Of a stretch of DNA of 51,372 nt, positions 33,567-42,645 are shown one piece after another (within the stretch, counting starts at the first letter, position 1; each line of letters starts with the position of its first letter). The position numbers and the translations under genes are program-made. This stretch comes from Coriobacteriia bacterium (GTDB lineage: Bacteria; Actinomycetota; Coriobacteriia; WRKU01; WQUG01), in assembly GCA_009784345.1 (NCBI GenBank), contig WRBW01000004.1, positions 1 through 51,372 on the forward strand. Direction: 5' to 3'. The notes under the pieces were generated by a model. The model made no database searches and was not told the DNA's origin. It was given only the letters and a program-made list of their open reading frames with translations.

Positions 33567-33626
33567 CACCCCTCAGAGGTTTGCAGCTTTTGCTATGATG
33601 GGTATCTGCAAAAGAGGGGAAACAGC

Positions 33627-33938
33627 ATGTGTGATAGCGCTCAACAACATAGTCATGGTCCTGATGGACATACTCACTCGCATACGCAAACAAAAGCGGT
33701 TTTGAACCGTCTGTCGAAGGCCATCGGCCATCTGACCAGCGTGCGCAAAATGGTTGAAGATGGGCGCGACTGTTCCGAGGTGCTGATTCAACTAGCGGCT
33801 GTGCGCAGCGCGATCAACAGCACCAGCGAAGTGATTCTCAAAGACCACCTGGATCACTGCATCATCGATGCCGTGAACAGCGGCGACAAAAAGGCGCTTG
33901 ACGAACTGAACCGCGCCATCGAACTCCTTTTGAAGTAA
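33627..33938 (+). CDS. CsoR/RcnR/FrmR-family metal-sensing repressor with His-rich N-terminus
   Basis: All-helical DNA-binding repressor (DUF156) whose binding to DNA is released or changed by metal. The 103 aa begin with a His-rich stretch HSHGPDGHTHSHT, then the helical core. Cys49, His74 and Cys78 lie at the C-x24-H-x3-C spacing of copper-type CsoR rather than the His-rich RcnR set, though the residue before Cys49 is Asp instead of the usual Tyr. So the metal is unclear. AGAGGGGAAA is the ribosome site. Next to the ABC importer, whose promoter has a CCCCCTAGGGGG operator-like palindrome; autoregulation of the block is the inference. Confidence 0.88.
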   Translation: MCDSAQQHSHGPDGHTHSHTQTKAVLNRLSKAIGHLTSVRKMVEDGRDCSEVLIQLAAVRSAINSTSEVILKDHLDHCIIDAVNSGDKKALDELNRAIELLLK

Positions 33939-34006
33939 CCCCGACCCTTTAAAGGTTGGCGGAGTGCATCCAATCCTTTCGCATCGTACTGGTCACAGTG
34001 CTTAAG

Positions 34007-34069
34007 TTGACCAGGTGCAATTGGTCTGCTAACCTAGTTTTGTTAAGCTGACCAGCTTGACATGGTCAA
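34007..34069 (+). promoter_or_regulatory. Promoter and operators of the Phd-VapC pair
   Basis: TTGACC (34007-34012), 17-bp spacer, TAACCT (34030-34035). TGACCA half-sites recur: GGTCA near 33991, TTGACC at 34007, GGTC at 34023, CTGACCAG at 34048-34055 and TTGACATGGTCAA at 34057-34069, ending just before the ribosome site. This fits the autorepression usual for Phd/VapB antitoxins. Confidence 0.6.
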
Positions 34070-34080
34070 AGGAGTCAGAT

Positions 34081-34314
34081 ATGCAGATGCAAGTCAATAT
34101 TCTCGAGGCAAAGACTCAGCTCTCTTCACTCATTGCTCGTGCCGTGCAGGGTGACGAAATCGTAATCGCAAAGAGGGGCAAGCCTGTTGCAAAGCTCACA
34201 GCGATAGAGGCGCCAGCAAAGCGCGTTCTGGGTTTTCTCGACATGCCGTCCATCCCAGATTCAGCCTTTGACCCCATGACTGAAGAAGAGCTCAAAGAGG
34301 CAGGCCTCGCATGA
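34081..34314 (+). CDS. Phd/YefM-family antitoxin
   Basis: Neutralises the VapC toxin and represses its own operon. The start is ATG 34081 (MQMQVNILEAKTQLSSL), with CAAAGGAGT upstream; the ORF-track start lacks it. The 77 aa hold the Phd DNA-binding dimer fold (NILEAKTQLSSLIARAVQGD, then VIAKRGKPVAKL) and a Glu-rich C-terminus that would wrap the toxin. The last bases overlap the toxin start by 4 bp. Confidence 0.88.
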   Translation: MQMQVNILEAKTQLSSLIARAVQGDEIVIAKRGKPVAKLTAIEAPAKRVLGFLDMPSIPDSAFDPMTEEELKEAGLA

Positions 34315-34700
34315 AACTTCTGCTTGATACGCACGCCTTTTTGTGGTCGATGGCTTCCGTCAATCGCCTCAGCCAGACAGCAGAAGAGGCAATTGTTGAC
34401 CTGGCAAACGAACTCTACGTTTCATCCATTTCCTTCTATGAGATTACCTACAAGATTAGAATAGGAAAAATGCCTGACATCAAGGTCTCTTCAAGCAAGC
34501 CTCACGACTTTCTGTTGAGGTTGGGCGCACATGAGCTGCCCGTCAGCTCGCTTCACGCGGCAGGCGCTGGAAGCATGGAGTGGAATCATGCTGACCCCTT
34601 TGACCGCATACTTGCAGCCCAGGCACTGTGTGACGACCTGCATCTTGTCACCATCGACAAAGAATTCTCTTCACTACCTGATTTGAAAACTATCTGGTAA
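34311..34700 (+). CDS. vapC: VapC-type PIN-domain RNase toxin
   Basis: Toxin of the pair; PIN nuclease that cuts RNA using Mg2+. Acidic site residues are visible: Asp in LLLDTHAFLW, Glu in SFYEITYKI, the Asp pair in HADPFDRILAAQA and Asp in VTIDKEF. 129 aa is normal. Overlaps the antitoxin ATGA-wise, so translation is coupled. Confidence 0.9.
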   Translation: MKLLLDTHAFLWSMASVNRLSQTAEEAIVDLANELYVSSISFYEITYKIRIGKMPDIKVSSSKPHDFLLRLGAHELPVSSLHAAGAGSMEWNHADPFDRILAAQALCDDLHLVTIDKEFSSLPDLKTIW

Positions 34701-34758
34701 CACAAAGCTAGCGATTAGATTCCGTGTCGGAGCCCGCAATGACAAAGGTCAAGAGCGA

Positions 34759-34831
34759 GATCCTGAATCAAGTTCAGGATGACATGATTATAAGTCTACC
34801 TACTGCGTCATGCTGAACTTGATTCAGCATC
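34759..34831. repeat. Two REP-like palindromes after vapC
   Basis: GATCCTGAATC...TTCAGGATGAC (34759-34783) and the related CATGCTGAAC...TTCAGCATC (34809-34831), a type common in many bacterial intergenic regions. The 205-bp gap to rdgB also holds double-hairpin copy 3. Confidence 0.7.
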
Positions 34832-34842
34832 TTTTGCTTGAG

Positions 34843-34908
34843 TTTGACCTTCGGGTGTTATGCGCCCGTTTTAGGTCCTGGGGCGTAAGCCGCAGGTGCA
34901 TGGAGCTA
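34843..34908. repeat. Double-hairpin repeat, copy 3, reaching the rdgB stop codon
   Basis: Hairpins GGGTGTTATGCGCCC and CCTGGGGCGTAAGCCGCAGG in the same frame as the other copies; its end holds the TAG stop of rdgB, as copy 2 does for ffh. Confidence 0.65.
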
Positions 34909-35538
34909 GAGTTGGTGGAGGGTGTCCATGAGATTTTGCAGCGCCTGGCCACGATGGCTCATTGCGTTTTTTTCCTGCATGCTCAGTTGCGCCATCGTGC
35001 GATCGGGGGTCGTGGCAGGGATGAACAGTGGGTCGTAGCCAAAGCCTGCCTCCCCTGCTGCTTCAAATCCAATGGAGCCTTCGCAGGCACCGGTGGCGGT
35101 GATGGTATGGGGTGCGTCAGGCAGCAAGTTGTCGAGTCCTACCAGGACAAGGGTCGACAGAAAGCGTGCGCTGCGCTGACCTTCGGGGACAGCTGCCAGC
35201 TCGTCGAGCAGTCTCGCATTGTTGCGAGCGTCATCGCCCTCTACCCCACCAAAGGATGATGAATAGACACCTGGTGCACCGTCAAGCGCGTCTACGGCAA
35301 GACCTGAATCATCTGCAAGCGTTGGCAAACCCAGCGCCTCAAAGCCGGCGCGCGCTTTTATCATGGCATTAGCCTCGAAGCTGTCGCCGTCCTCTACGGG
35401 AGATGTCCAATCAGGCAGGAGGTCAAAAATGGCACGAAAAGTATAGTCGAGGCCTGCACCTTGCGCAGTGGCCTGTATTTCTGCGAGCTTACCTTTATTG
35501 CCGGTTGCTACTACAATCATGGGGGTCATAAATGACAT
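34906..35538 (-). CDS. rdgB: RdgB/HAM1 non-canonical purine NTP pyrophosphatase
   Basis: Removes dITP, XTP and similar mutagenic nucleotides. From ATG 35538 (MSFMTPMIVVATGNKGKLAE), with AAGGAAG upstream, 210 aa. SGLAVDALDGAPGVYSS and the C-terminal FGYDPLFIP plus SHRGQAL are hallmark motifs. It follows rph, as in the murI-rph-rdgB cluster of many actinobacteria. The ORF-track start is 30 residues upstream without support. Confidence 0.95.
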   Translation of the reverse strand: MSFMTPMIVVATGNKGKLAEIQATAQGAGLDYTFRAIFDLLPDWTSPVEDGDSFEANAMIKARAGFEALGLPTLADDSGLAVDALDGAPGVYSSSFGGVEGDDARNNARLLDELAAVPEGQRSARFLSTLVLVGLDNLLPDAPHTITATGACEGSIGFEAAGEAGFGYDPLFIPATTPDRTMAQLSMQEKNAMSHRGQALQNLMDTLHQL

Positions 35539-35663
35539 AAGTCTTCCTTTTTCTCGAAAGCGTCTAGACGGCACCAAAGCGCCGTTTCGTGATGCTCGCG
35601 TAACAGACTCGTACGCGTCGCATCCCAATACGACACTTATGCACTCGTCTATACGCTTTTTCG

Positions 35664-36383
35664 TTAATTGGTGGCCAAAGCTTCTTTTTGTAGGGCAAGC
35701 AGTTCTGCGAGTCCTGCTTGGGCGGCGTCGAGCATCGTGTTCAGTTGCGGGCGGCTAAAGGCCAGCTGCTCACCCGTCCCTTGGATTTCGATAAAGCGAC
35801 CCTTGTCGTCACCGATGACATTCATGTCAACCTCTGCGCGAGAATCCTCGTTGTAGTCAAGGTCTGTCAGCACCAGTCCATCAACCATGCCAACTGAAAT
35901 CGCAGCGACCTGCCCTAATAGTGGGTCACCTTGAATTTTGCCCGCTTCACGCCACTGGGCAAGCGCATCAACCAGCGCAATATAGGCGCCCGTGATGGCC
36001 ATGCAGCGTGTTGAGCCATCAGCCTGAATGACGTCACAGTCAAGCGTAATGGTGATTTCACCCAAAGCCTCAAGGTCAACCACCGTGCGCAGGGCACGGG
36101 CGATAAGGCGCTCAATCTCGAGCGTACGACCCTTTGCACCCTTGCGCTCACGACGGTTTCTACTGTGAGTCGAAGCGGGCAGCAGTGAATATTCTGCCGT
36201 AACCCAGCCTTTCTTTTTGCCGACCAGCCATCCGGGGACGTGCTCTTCGATACTGGCGGCACAAAGGATCTCTGTTCCACCTGCCTTTATGAGGCATGAG
36301 CCTGCTGCGTGGTGTAGGTAATCACGCTGTATCTCTATGGTGCGCAGGGCGTTTTCTGCACGCTGGTTTGAGCGGTTAATCAT
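35664..36383 (-). CDS. rph: RNase PH
   Basis: Phosphorolytic 3'-5' exoribonuclease trimming tRNA and rRNA ends. The 239 aa contain EILCAASIEEHVPGWL, SLLPASTHSRNRRE (the phosphate-binding Arg-rich segment) and DVIQADGSTRCMAITGAY. The N-terminal RxxGR consensus is degenerate here (INRSNQRAENALR), a small oddity. GGAGGAG sits in front, forming a GGAGTACGTCCAT motif variant with the ATG. Between murI and rdgB. Confidence 0.94.
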   Translation of the reverse strand: MINRSNQRAENALRTIEIQRDYLHHAAGSCLIKAGGTEILCAASIEEHVPGWLVGKKKGWVTAEYSLLPASTHSRNRRERKGAKGRTLEIERLIARALRTVVDLEALGEITITLDCDVIQADGSTRCMAITGAYIALVDALAQWREAGKIQGDPLLGQVAAISVGMVDGLVLTDLDYNEDSRAEVDMNVIGDDKGRFIEIQGTGEQLAFSRPQLNTMLDAAQAGLAELLALQKEALATN

Positions 36384-36428
36384 GGACGTACTCCTCCGTA
36401 GTGTTGTAGCTGTTATATTCTAGCGATT

Positions 36429-37301
36429 TTAGTGAAAGCTTTCAGACAGGCTGATGTCTGTCAGCTCCGCAAGCTCGAGATGCTCGACGCGACCAACGCT
36501 TGCCAGATCCGCGCCAAAAATCTGCGAGCCCCGCAGGTCGAAGTCGACCAGGTCTGTGCCCGTGGTCAAAAAGCGGTGCTGGGGCTGAGCGTCAAGGGCT
36601 GCGCGCAAATCGAGCTCGTCAAGGGTCTCTTTGAGCTGACGGGCCACGTGAGCCTCGCCCGAAACAATTTTCAGCTGGTCGCCTGCGACGCTGCGCAGGG
36701 TATCTGCCAGCACCGGGTAGTGCGTGCAGCCCAGCAGGAGCGTATCGGGCTCTTGTTCCAGGACAGGCCTGACGTAGCTTTCGACCAGGTGATAGTAGTC
36801 GCCGCGCTTTTGGGCGAGCTGGGTCATCTCAAGGGCGGTCGCTGCCTCGACGATGGTTGTCAGTTCTGGGGTGATATGGCCGCTGACCTGCAGCTGGGGG
36901 TCGATGCCTGCAAGGGCTTGCGCGTGGGCGGCGGCGTCAATGGTCAGTGCGGTGCCAATGACGGCGATGCGTCCGGTCGCTGTAGAGCTGGCAGCGACCT
37001 GAGCGCCAGCATCAATGACGCCAATGACGGGCACATCAAAGTGCTGCTTTGCCAGATCGAGCGCGACAGCTGATGCTGTATTGCAGGCAATGACGACGGC
37101 TTTTACTTTTTGCGCGCTAAGGTAGCTTGCGATTTGGTGAACGAAGACTTGGATGCTGCGCGCGTCGCGCGGTCCGTAGGGGCATCTGGCTTGATCGCCC
37201 ACGTAGAGCTGCGATTCATGAGGCATGAGCTGGGCGATTTCACGGGCGACGGTCAGCCCGCCTAAACCTGAATCAAATATGCCAATTGCTGATGTCTTCA
37301 T
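36429..37301 (-). CDS. murI: Glutamate racemase
   Basis: Supplies D-glutamate for peptidoglycan. Cofactor-free enzyme with two catalytic cysteines: Cys73 in ACNTASAVA and the second in LLLGCTHYP. GIFDSGLGGLTVARE opens the fold and YGPRDAR is the substrate loop. 290 aa. The mRNA is apparently leaderless: TATACT ends 7 nt before ATG, no Shine-Dalgarno. Upstream lies the 125-bp element copy B. Confidence 0.95.
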   Translation of the reverse strand: MKTSAIGIFDSGLGGLTVAREIAQLMPHESQLYVGDQARCPYGPRDARSIQVFVHQIASYLSAQKVKAVVIACNTASAVALDLAKQHFDVPVIGVIDAGAQVAASSTATGRIAVIGTALTIDAAAHAQALAGIDPQLQVSGHITPELTTIVEAATALEMTQLAQKRGDYYHLVESYVRPVLEQEPDTLLLGCTHYPVLADTLRSVAGDQLKIVSGEAHVARQLKETLDELDLRAALDAQPQHRFLTTGTDLVDFDLRGSQIFGADLASVGRVEHLELAELTDISLSESFH

Positions 37302-37308
37302 AGCTATC

Positions 37309-37314
37309 AGTATA
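37309..37314 (-). promoter_or_regulatory. -10 box implying leaderless murI mRNA
   Basis: TATACT, then GATAGCT, then the ATG at 37301. No ribosome site fits. No clear -35. Confidence 0.45.
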
Positions 37315-37330
37315 GCTCACATCACAAAAA

Positions 37331-37455
37331 TAAGAGCGCTCCAGGTGTTCAGAATCAAGGAAAATCACCGGTACTTTGAGCTAAGCGTACTGAAGCTATG
37401 CGTGCGAAAAGGTGAGGTGATTTGACACCGAGTCTGGGCGCCTGGTGTGCTCTTA
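37331..37455 (-). repeat. 125-bp structured element, copy B, abutting the mgtA stop codon
   Basis: Same length as copy A. Outer arms TAAGAGC/GCTCTTA pair perfectly and extend with CCAGG/CCTGG; the inner hairpin uses AAATCACC/GGTGATTT where copy A uses other paired sequences. Conserved stretches: GCGCCCAGACTCGGTGTC and CCTTGATT. The TAA of mgtA is the element's first triplet. Confidence 0.65.
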
Positions 37456-40191
37456 GAGGAGTTCGCCGTACTTTTTGATGAAAGCACCCTTCACCACCTG
37501 CACCAGGGCAAAATACAGCACGCACATCACGACCAGGAAGACGAAAAAGCCTGCTGGCAGCCCGACAAAGCCGATGCGCTCGCCCAAAGGCGTGTAGGGC
37601 AAGACAGTACCAATGACCAGACCCAGCGTCGTCATGCCAATGACTGGCCAGGAGGCGCGTGACTGCAGGAAGGGTAGCTTTGGCGTACGTAAGGCGTGAA
37701 TTACCAGGGTCTGCGTCCACAGCGATGCTACAAACCAGGCCGCGTGGAACAGTGCGATAAAGCCAATCTGTGCCGCCGGATCCAGAGAGAAAAACGAGCC
37801 CCCAAAGACCGCTGGACCAAACCAGAAGAACATAACAAAGAAGGTCGCAATGTCAAAAATCGAGCTGGTAGGTCCCAGCCAGACCATGAAACGCTGGACA
37901 GAGCTCGCATCCCAACCGCGGGGCTTGCGCAGGAACTCTTCATCCACATTATCCCAGGGCATGGCCGTACAGCTAATGTCATAAATCAGGTTCAGCACCA
38001 GAATTTGCAGGGGCAACATAGGCAGGAAGGGCAGGAAAGCCGCAGCAGCCAGCACGCTAAACATATTGCCCAGGTTAGAGGACACGGTCATTTTGATGTA
38101 CTTAATGGTGTTACCGTATACCTTACGACCCTCGATGACACCTTTTTCAAGCACCATGAGGTCTTTTTCAAGCAAAATAATGTTGGCAGACTCTTTGGCA
38201 ATATCCACGGCAGTGTCCACCGAAATGCCGACATCAGATTCCTTCATGGCAGCGGCATCGTTTATGCCGTCCCCCAGAAAACCGACGGTATTACCAATGC
38301 GGCGGAGTGCGCCCACAATACGCACTTTCTGCGCTGGTGACAGCTTTGCAAAAACGTCGATGTCCATGACGACGGCGTCGAGTTGCTCGTCAGACATGTT
38401 TTCGAGATCTGTTCCCAAAAGCATGCCGCCTTTACCGCTGGAATCGTCGACCTTGATGCCCACATCGCGACAGACCTTGCGGGTCACCGCGTCATTGTCG
38501 CCGGTCAGGACTTTGACGTCGACGCCGTATTCATGCAAGACTTCGATGGCTGCACGCGCACTGTCCTTGGGCGGGTCCAGGAAGGCCAGGTAGCCTATCA
38601 GTACCATGTCTGCTTCGGTGTTGACGCAGAATTCGCCCACTGCAGGCAGGTCATGAGTTCTTTGGGAGATGCCCAGCACCCGCATGCCTTCGGCATTGTA
38701 GCGGTTGACGGTCTCGAGGATGTCTTTTGCGAGCACCGGCGTCAGAGGCTCGATACGTCCATCGATTTCGACGTATTTTGACACCAGAAGCATTTCTTCG
38801 ATGGCACCTTTGGTGATCATTTGACGCTTGCCGCTGTGGTCTTCGACCACAACACTCATGCGGCGGCGGCTAAAGTCAAAGGGGATCTCGTCTACTTTTT
38901 GGTAGCGTTCTCGCAGGTCACTGAGGTCGTGGTCGTCTCCATGCTTGATAATCGCGCGGTCAAGCAGATTTCTAAAGCCCGTTTGAAAGTAGCTATTCAA
39001 AAATCCGTGGCGCAGGACACGCTTGTCTTCTTCTCCGCGCACATTCAGCGAATACTCAAGGATGATGCGGTCTTCGGTCAAAGTACCTGTCTTATCAGTG
39101 CACAGCACATTCATGCTGCCAAAGTTTTGAATCGAATTCAGGTTTTTGACAATGACACGCTTTTTCGACATGGCGACCGCGCCCTTTGCCAAATTGGCAG
39201 ACACGATCATGGGCAGCATCTCTGGCGTGAGCCCAACGGCAACCGCCAGCGCAAAGAGGAAGGCCTGGGTCCAATCGCCCTTGGTAAAGCCGGTCAATAC
39301 TAATACAATCGGCACCATAATTAGCATGAAGCGAATTAGCACCCAGGATACCGAGTTCACACCCTTTTCAAACGAAGTCTGCACCTCTTTGCCCTGCACC
39401 GCAGCCGCTACTTGGCCAAAATAGGTGTCGCGCCCGACCGCAAGGACAAGAGCTGTCGCAGAACCCGAAATAACATTCGAGCCCATGAAGACTAGGTTAT
39501 CGCTATCCAGCGGATTTTCGCTTATCCCTGTGTATTCAGCACCGAATTTTTCGACCGGTTCTGATTCACCGGTCAGCGAGGATTCGCTGATAAAGAGGTC
39601 TTTTGCCTTGAGGATGCGCATGTCACCTGGCACAATGTCGCCTGCAGCTAACTTGACGATGTCTCCAACGACTATCTCATCAACGGGGACTTCGCTGTCA
39701 TGCGAGTTGCGTACACAGTCAATGGTCGTTTCGACCATTTCTGCCAGGGCCTCAGCCGCCTTGCCGCTGCGTGATTCTTGCACAAAACGCAGCAGACCAC
39801 TGACGGTCACCATGGTCGTGATAATGATGACGGCTGTCAGGTCCTGTTCATCTGCAGCAGCAAAAACATAGTCGGTAAAAAAGGATACGATGGCCAGCAC
39901 AAAGAGCACAATCGTAAAGGGATTAACAAAGGCTTCAAAGAGCTGCTTCAGGACGGTCAGACGCTCGGTGTGAGCAATGACATTAGCACCATAGCGTTCG
40001 CGGCTGGTTTGGACGGCCTCGTCATCATGACCATCATAGGCGGCAACATTGTACTGCACAAAGAGCTCATGTTCGGCAGATTTAGCGCCCGCCATGAGCC
40101 GACGCTGCGCCTCTGGTCGGTTGTCGATTCCGTTGGCGAGACCATCAGGCGCTGACTTCAGTCGAAGGAGTTGTTTGATGAAGGTCAGCAT
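37453..40191 (-). CDS. mgtA: Mg2+-translocating P-type ATPase
   Basis: P3B-type ATPase importing Mg2+. The 912 aa show ten-span organisation: actuator TGESEPVEK near 210, phosphorylation site [11 protein letters not shown] near 370, ATP-binding domain, and the hinge [23 protein letters not shown] near 640. Family segments [10 protein letters not shown] and [18 protein letters not shown] are typical of MgtA/MgtB. It starts 21 bp after the DUF554 stop. No Mg riboswitch (M-box) was seen. Its stop abuts the 125-bp element. Confidence 0.95.
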   Translation of the reverse strand: MLTFIKQLLRLKSAPDGLANGIDNRPEAQRRLMAGAKSAEHELFVQYNVAAYDGHDDEAVQTSRERYGANVIAHTERLTVLKQLFEAFVNPFTIVLFVLAIVSFFTDYVFAAADEQDLTAVIIITTMVTVSGLLRFVQESRSGKAAEALAEMVETTIDCVRNSHDSEVPVDEIVVGDIVKLAAGDIVPGDMRILKAKDLFISESSLTGESEPVEKFGAEYTGISENPLDSDNLVFMGSNVISGSATALVLAVGRDTYFGQVAAAVQGKEVQTSFEKGVNSVSWVLIRFMLIMVPIVLVLTGFTKGDWTQAFLFALAVAVGLTPEMLPMIVSANLAKGAVAMSKKRVIVKNLNSIQNFGSMNVLCTDKTGTLTEDRIILEYSLNVRGEEDKRVLRHGFLNSYFQTGFRNLLDRAIIKHGDDHDLSDLRERYQKVDEIPFDFSRRRMSVVVEDHSGKRQMITKGAIEEMLLVSKYVEIDGRIEPLTPVLAKDILETVNRYNAEGMRVLGISQRTHDLPAVGEFCVNTEADMVLIGYLAFLDPPKDSARAAIEVLHEYGVDVKVLTGDNDAVTRKVCRDVGIKVDDSSGKGGMLLGTDLENMSDEQLDAVVMDIDVFAKLSPAQKVRIVGALRRIGNTVGFLGDGINDAAAMKESDVGISVDTAVDIAKESANIILLEKDLMVLEKGVIEGRKVYGNTIKYIKMTVSSNLGNMFSVLAAAAFLPFLPMLPLQILVLNLIYDISCTAMPWDNVDEEFLRKPRGWDASSVQRFMVWLGPTSSIFDIATFFVMFFWFGPAVFGGSFFSLDPAAQIGFIALFHAAWFVASLWTQTLVIHALRTPKLPFLQSRASWPVIGMTTLGLVIGTVLPYTPLGERIGFVGLPAGFFVFLVVMCVLYFALVQVVKGAFIKKYGELL

Positions 40192-40212
40192 TATGAGGCC
40201 TGCGCATTCATC

Positions 40213-41061
40213 CTAGTAGGGCAGCACTTCTGCCAGAAGCCACACGACGGCGAGCGCCACAAACACGGATGGCAGCATGTTGCCGATGCGTAGCTTTACG
40301 CCGGTTGCCAGGTTCAGGCCGATGCCTGCAATGAGCGCACCGCCGACCGCTTCGATGCCGGTGATGGCAATCAGGGGGATAACGTCGCCGATGCTAAAGG
40401 CGAAAAGTGCGAGGGTGCCCTGCATTATCGCCAAAGGAATAATCGAAAACAACACGCCAATACCCAGGGTCGAGGCAAAGAAAATCGAAATCGTGCCATC
40501 AAGCAGCGCTTTGACAAAGAGCGTATCGGGGTTGCCCAGGCCGTCTTGAATCGAACCTAGGATCGCCATCGCGCCAACGCAGTAGACCAGGGATGCGGTA
40601 ATGAAGCCCTGGACGAATTTGCGCTCTTCCCTACTGGATTTAGCCTTGACTTCGTGGACGGCGCGGTCCATCGAGTCGCCAATGCCCGCGTCAGGTGGTG
40701 GCTTGATAATGTTTTCGCGCTCGCCGGCGCGACCGCCGTCTGTGACGCGCTTTTGCAGCACCTTGCCCATGGCTTTCAGGCGGGTCTCGAGCGCCATAGC
40801 CTCGCCTATCAAGGTGCCGATAATCAGGCAGACGCAGAAAATGACAATCGCAAAACGACCCAGAACGCCGGGCTGATCGCTCAGAACCCCCAGCGCATTG
40901 ACCGAGCTCATGACACCCAGCACGATGACCGCCAGACCCTGCACCTGAATGATGCCCGTGCGGACGCGTTCTTTGACCAGGCGACCAACAGCCAGACCTA
41001 TCAGTGAGCCAACAATAATGGCCATTATGTTAACCAATACGCCTAGACCCGGAATATGCAC
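40213..41061 (-). CDS. DUF554 family membrane protein
   Basis: Conserved seven-span membrane protein (YdfK-like) of unknown function. The start is taken as GTG 41061 (HIPGLGVLVNIMAIIVGSLI follows), supported by GGGGAG six bases upstream and by the family start; the ORF-track start is 17 residues earlier. 282 aa. Gly-rich helices GDVIPLIAITGIEAVGGALI and an extra Arg/Glu-rich cytoplasmic loop of about 50 residues near 105-155 (DGGRAGERENI...). Likely co-transcribed with mgtA. Confidence 0.88.
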   Translation of the reverse strand: MHIPGLGVLVNIMAIIVGSLIGLAVGRLVKERVRTGIIQVQGLAVIVLGVMSSVNALGVLSDQPGVLGRFAIVIFCVCLIIGTLIGEAMALETRLKAMGKVLQKRVTDGGRAGERENIIKPPPDAGIGDSMDRAVHEVKAKSSREERKFVQGFITASLVYCVGAMAILGSIQDGLGNPDTLFVKALLDGTISIFFASTLGIGVLFSIIPLAIMQGTLALFAFSIGDVIPLIAITGIEAVGGALIAGIGLNLATGVKLRIGNMLPSVFVALAVVWLLAEVLPY

Positions 41062-41405
41062 CTTACGCTCCCCTCTTTGGCCGCACCCGATTGTGTGTAG
41101 CTTGAATGCCAATACTTCATTATTTCACATTTTCAACACATGTGGATTACAAGTGAAGAAATAACCAGCTATTTTAGCGAATACTTTCCATACATAACAA
41201 GGGGCGGAGTGCGTCCATACACCATCGCCATTGCGCGCCCAGTGCCTTTCACCCTCGTCATTGCGCGCGCCGACGCGCAATCTAATTGCTGGCAAAATTT
41301 TGATTGCAATCGTCCCCATATCATTCACCGTAACGCACTAAACAGCACTCTGCTTACAATTAGACTGCGGGTCAAGCCCGCAGTGACGTGAATATGCTTC
41401 TGCCC
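41062..41405. other. 344-bp intergenic stretch with repeats
   Basis: Between DUF554 and the ParB-domain gene. Holds an exact GGAGTGCGTCCAT copy (41206-41218), a TTGCGCGC-rich segment partly repeated near 42.47 kb, and a REP palindrome ACTGCGGG...CCCGCAGT-GAC (41364-41387). No credible ORF or RNA gene was seen. The AT-rich part near 41110-41200 shows no clear promoter. Confidence 0.6.
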
Positions 41406-42350
41406 TTACCCGAGCAGGGATTGGAGCTGCGCGATATGCTTGCTGGTGGCGCGCTTCAAAGCAGGGAGGTTGGAGGCAGCTTTGAGGGCTGCGCCGAAGC
41501 TAGCATTTGCGGCAAAGAGCTCGCGTTCGAACTTGCGGGTAGCATCCGACTTGCTGGGTAATGCATCAGCGCTGCCCGTGGTGCTAGGGTCTGGCAAGGA
41601 GCCACCACTCTTGAAGCTGCCATCTTCAATGGATCGCGCAATAGTCGCAACCTCGCGATTTGGTTTTGCACCCAGCTCACTGAGCCGCTTGCGACTTATG
41701 CGGACTTCGCCGTCGATGATTTTGCGCTTAGCCTCCTTTGAGGTTTTACCAATGGCCGTGATTCCGTCGGCGACTTTTTCTGCGCGGACAACAGTCGACT
41801 TTGCAAGACCATGTTGCCCCCCGACTATACTTGCTGTTGATCCTGCCTCAGAATTAATCAAATGTTCATTTTGAACATTTGATTCTTTTGAGCCCACAAT
41901 GACGTCCGCATCGGCACTTGCCTCAATCTTTTTGCGCCCAGCACCAGCGCGCTGACCCCCACGTATCTTCTTCGCGGCACCGTATTGCAGTCCAAGAAAA
42001 TAGGTAAACTGCAAGGGCGAAAGGTTGCGCCGTGCGATTTGAGTGGTAATAATCCAAACGATGACGTCTTCACGGGTGGGGAATTCCAGCTCGACCGTCT
42101 TGAAGGGCAGTCCGTGTTTCATCGCAAAGCCATAGCGGTTGTGACCATCTATCAAGATGTCGTGCCCCTTCCACAACACCAGGGCGTCACGGATACCATG
42201 CTCTAAGACACTGGCCTCAAGAGCTGCAGAGGACTCTTCGTCAAGGCGCGGCAACAAGAACTTGAACTCCTCGTCGATGACGATCTTTGGGGCAATGAAA
42301 TCTTCAGCAAGAACATTGGTCGCCAGATGGGCGCGAGAAGGAGCAGACAT
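41406..42350 (-). CDS. ParB/Srx N-terminal-domain protein, accessory-region type
   Basis: The 314 aa start MSAPSRAHLATN; residues about 25-115 form a ParB N-terminal-like domain with ILIDGHNRYGFAMKHG, the equivalent of the ParB DGHRR-type phosphate motif. An Arg/Lys/Gly-rich segment KKIRGGQRAGAGRKK follows, then helical DNA-binding-like parts (KSTVVRAEKVADGI). No ParA partner is near. Similar proteins occur on mobile elements and plasmids, so a regulatory or element-maintenance role is possible. Its -10/leader region matches that of the DUF1016 gene at 48.5 kb. Confidence 0.75.
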   Translation of the reverse strand: MSAPSRAHLATNVLAEDFIAPKIVIDEEFKFLLPRLDEESSAALEASVLEHGIRDALVLWKGHDILIDGHNRYGFAMKHGLPFKTVELEFPTREDVIVWIITTQIARRNLSPLQFTYFLGLQYGAAKKIRGGQRAGAGRKKIEASADADVIVGSKESNVQNEHLINSEAGSTASIVGGQHGLAKSTVVRAEKVADGITAIGKTSKEAKRKIIDGEVRISRKRLSELGAKPNREVATIARSIEDGSFKSGGSLPDPSTTGSADALPSKSDATRKFERELFAANASFGAALKAASNLPALKRATSKHIAQLQSLLG

Positions 42351-42407
42351 GGGACAACCTCACAATCTGTCGGAGGCGGTCCAATCGAATCGATACCCTC
42401 GATTATA
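42351..42407 (-). promoter_or_regulatory. Shared -10/leader cassette, copy 1 (upstream of the ParB-domain gene)
   Basis: On the minus strand it runs from TATAAT (42402-42407) to the start codon: 57 bp that align without gaps to the 57 bp before the DUF1016 gene, 46 identical. It includes CCGCCTCCGA and AGATTGTGAGGT. The GAGGT ribosome site can pair with the CCTC of CCGCCTC, closing a small stem. There is no good -35. Confidence 0.75.
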
Positions 42408-42645
42408 CGCTATGAGGATTTGTACCTGCCTTCCCCTGCTGGAGGAGTACGCCCATACTCAATCATCATTGCGCGCCCCAACCCGCAACGCTCTCCCAGC
42501 CACGTCATTGCGCGCCCCGACGCGCAATCTAATTGTCAGCAATGTGTCGCTTATGACCGTCACAATGTCATCCACCGTTACGCATTAAACAGCAGCTTGC
42601 TTACGATTAAACTGCGGGTCGGAGCCCGCAGTGACGATGCAGCAA

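Noticed and set aside
33939-33980. Terminator after the CsoR-like gene (CCGACCCTTTAAAGGTTGG)
   Set aside because: The stem relies on a wobble and a mismatch and no U-tract follows.
37302-41405. Mg2+ riboswitch (M-box) controlling mgtA
   Set aside because: No M-box signature was seen upstream of DUF554-mgtA; control cannot be read from this sequence.
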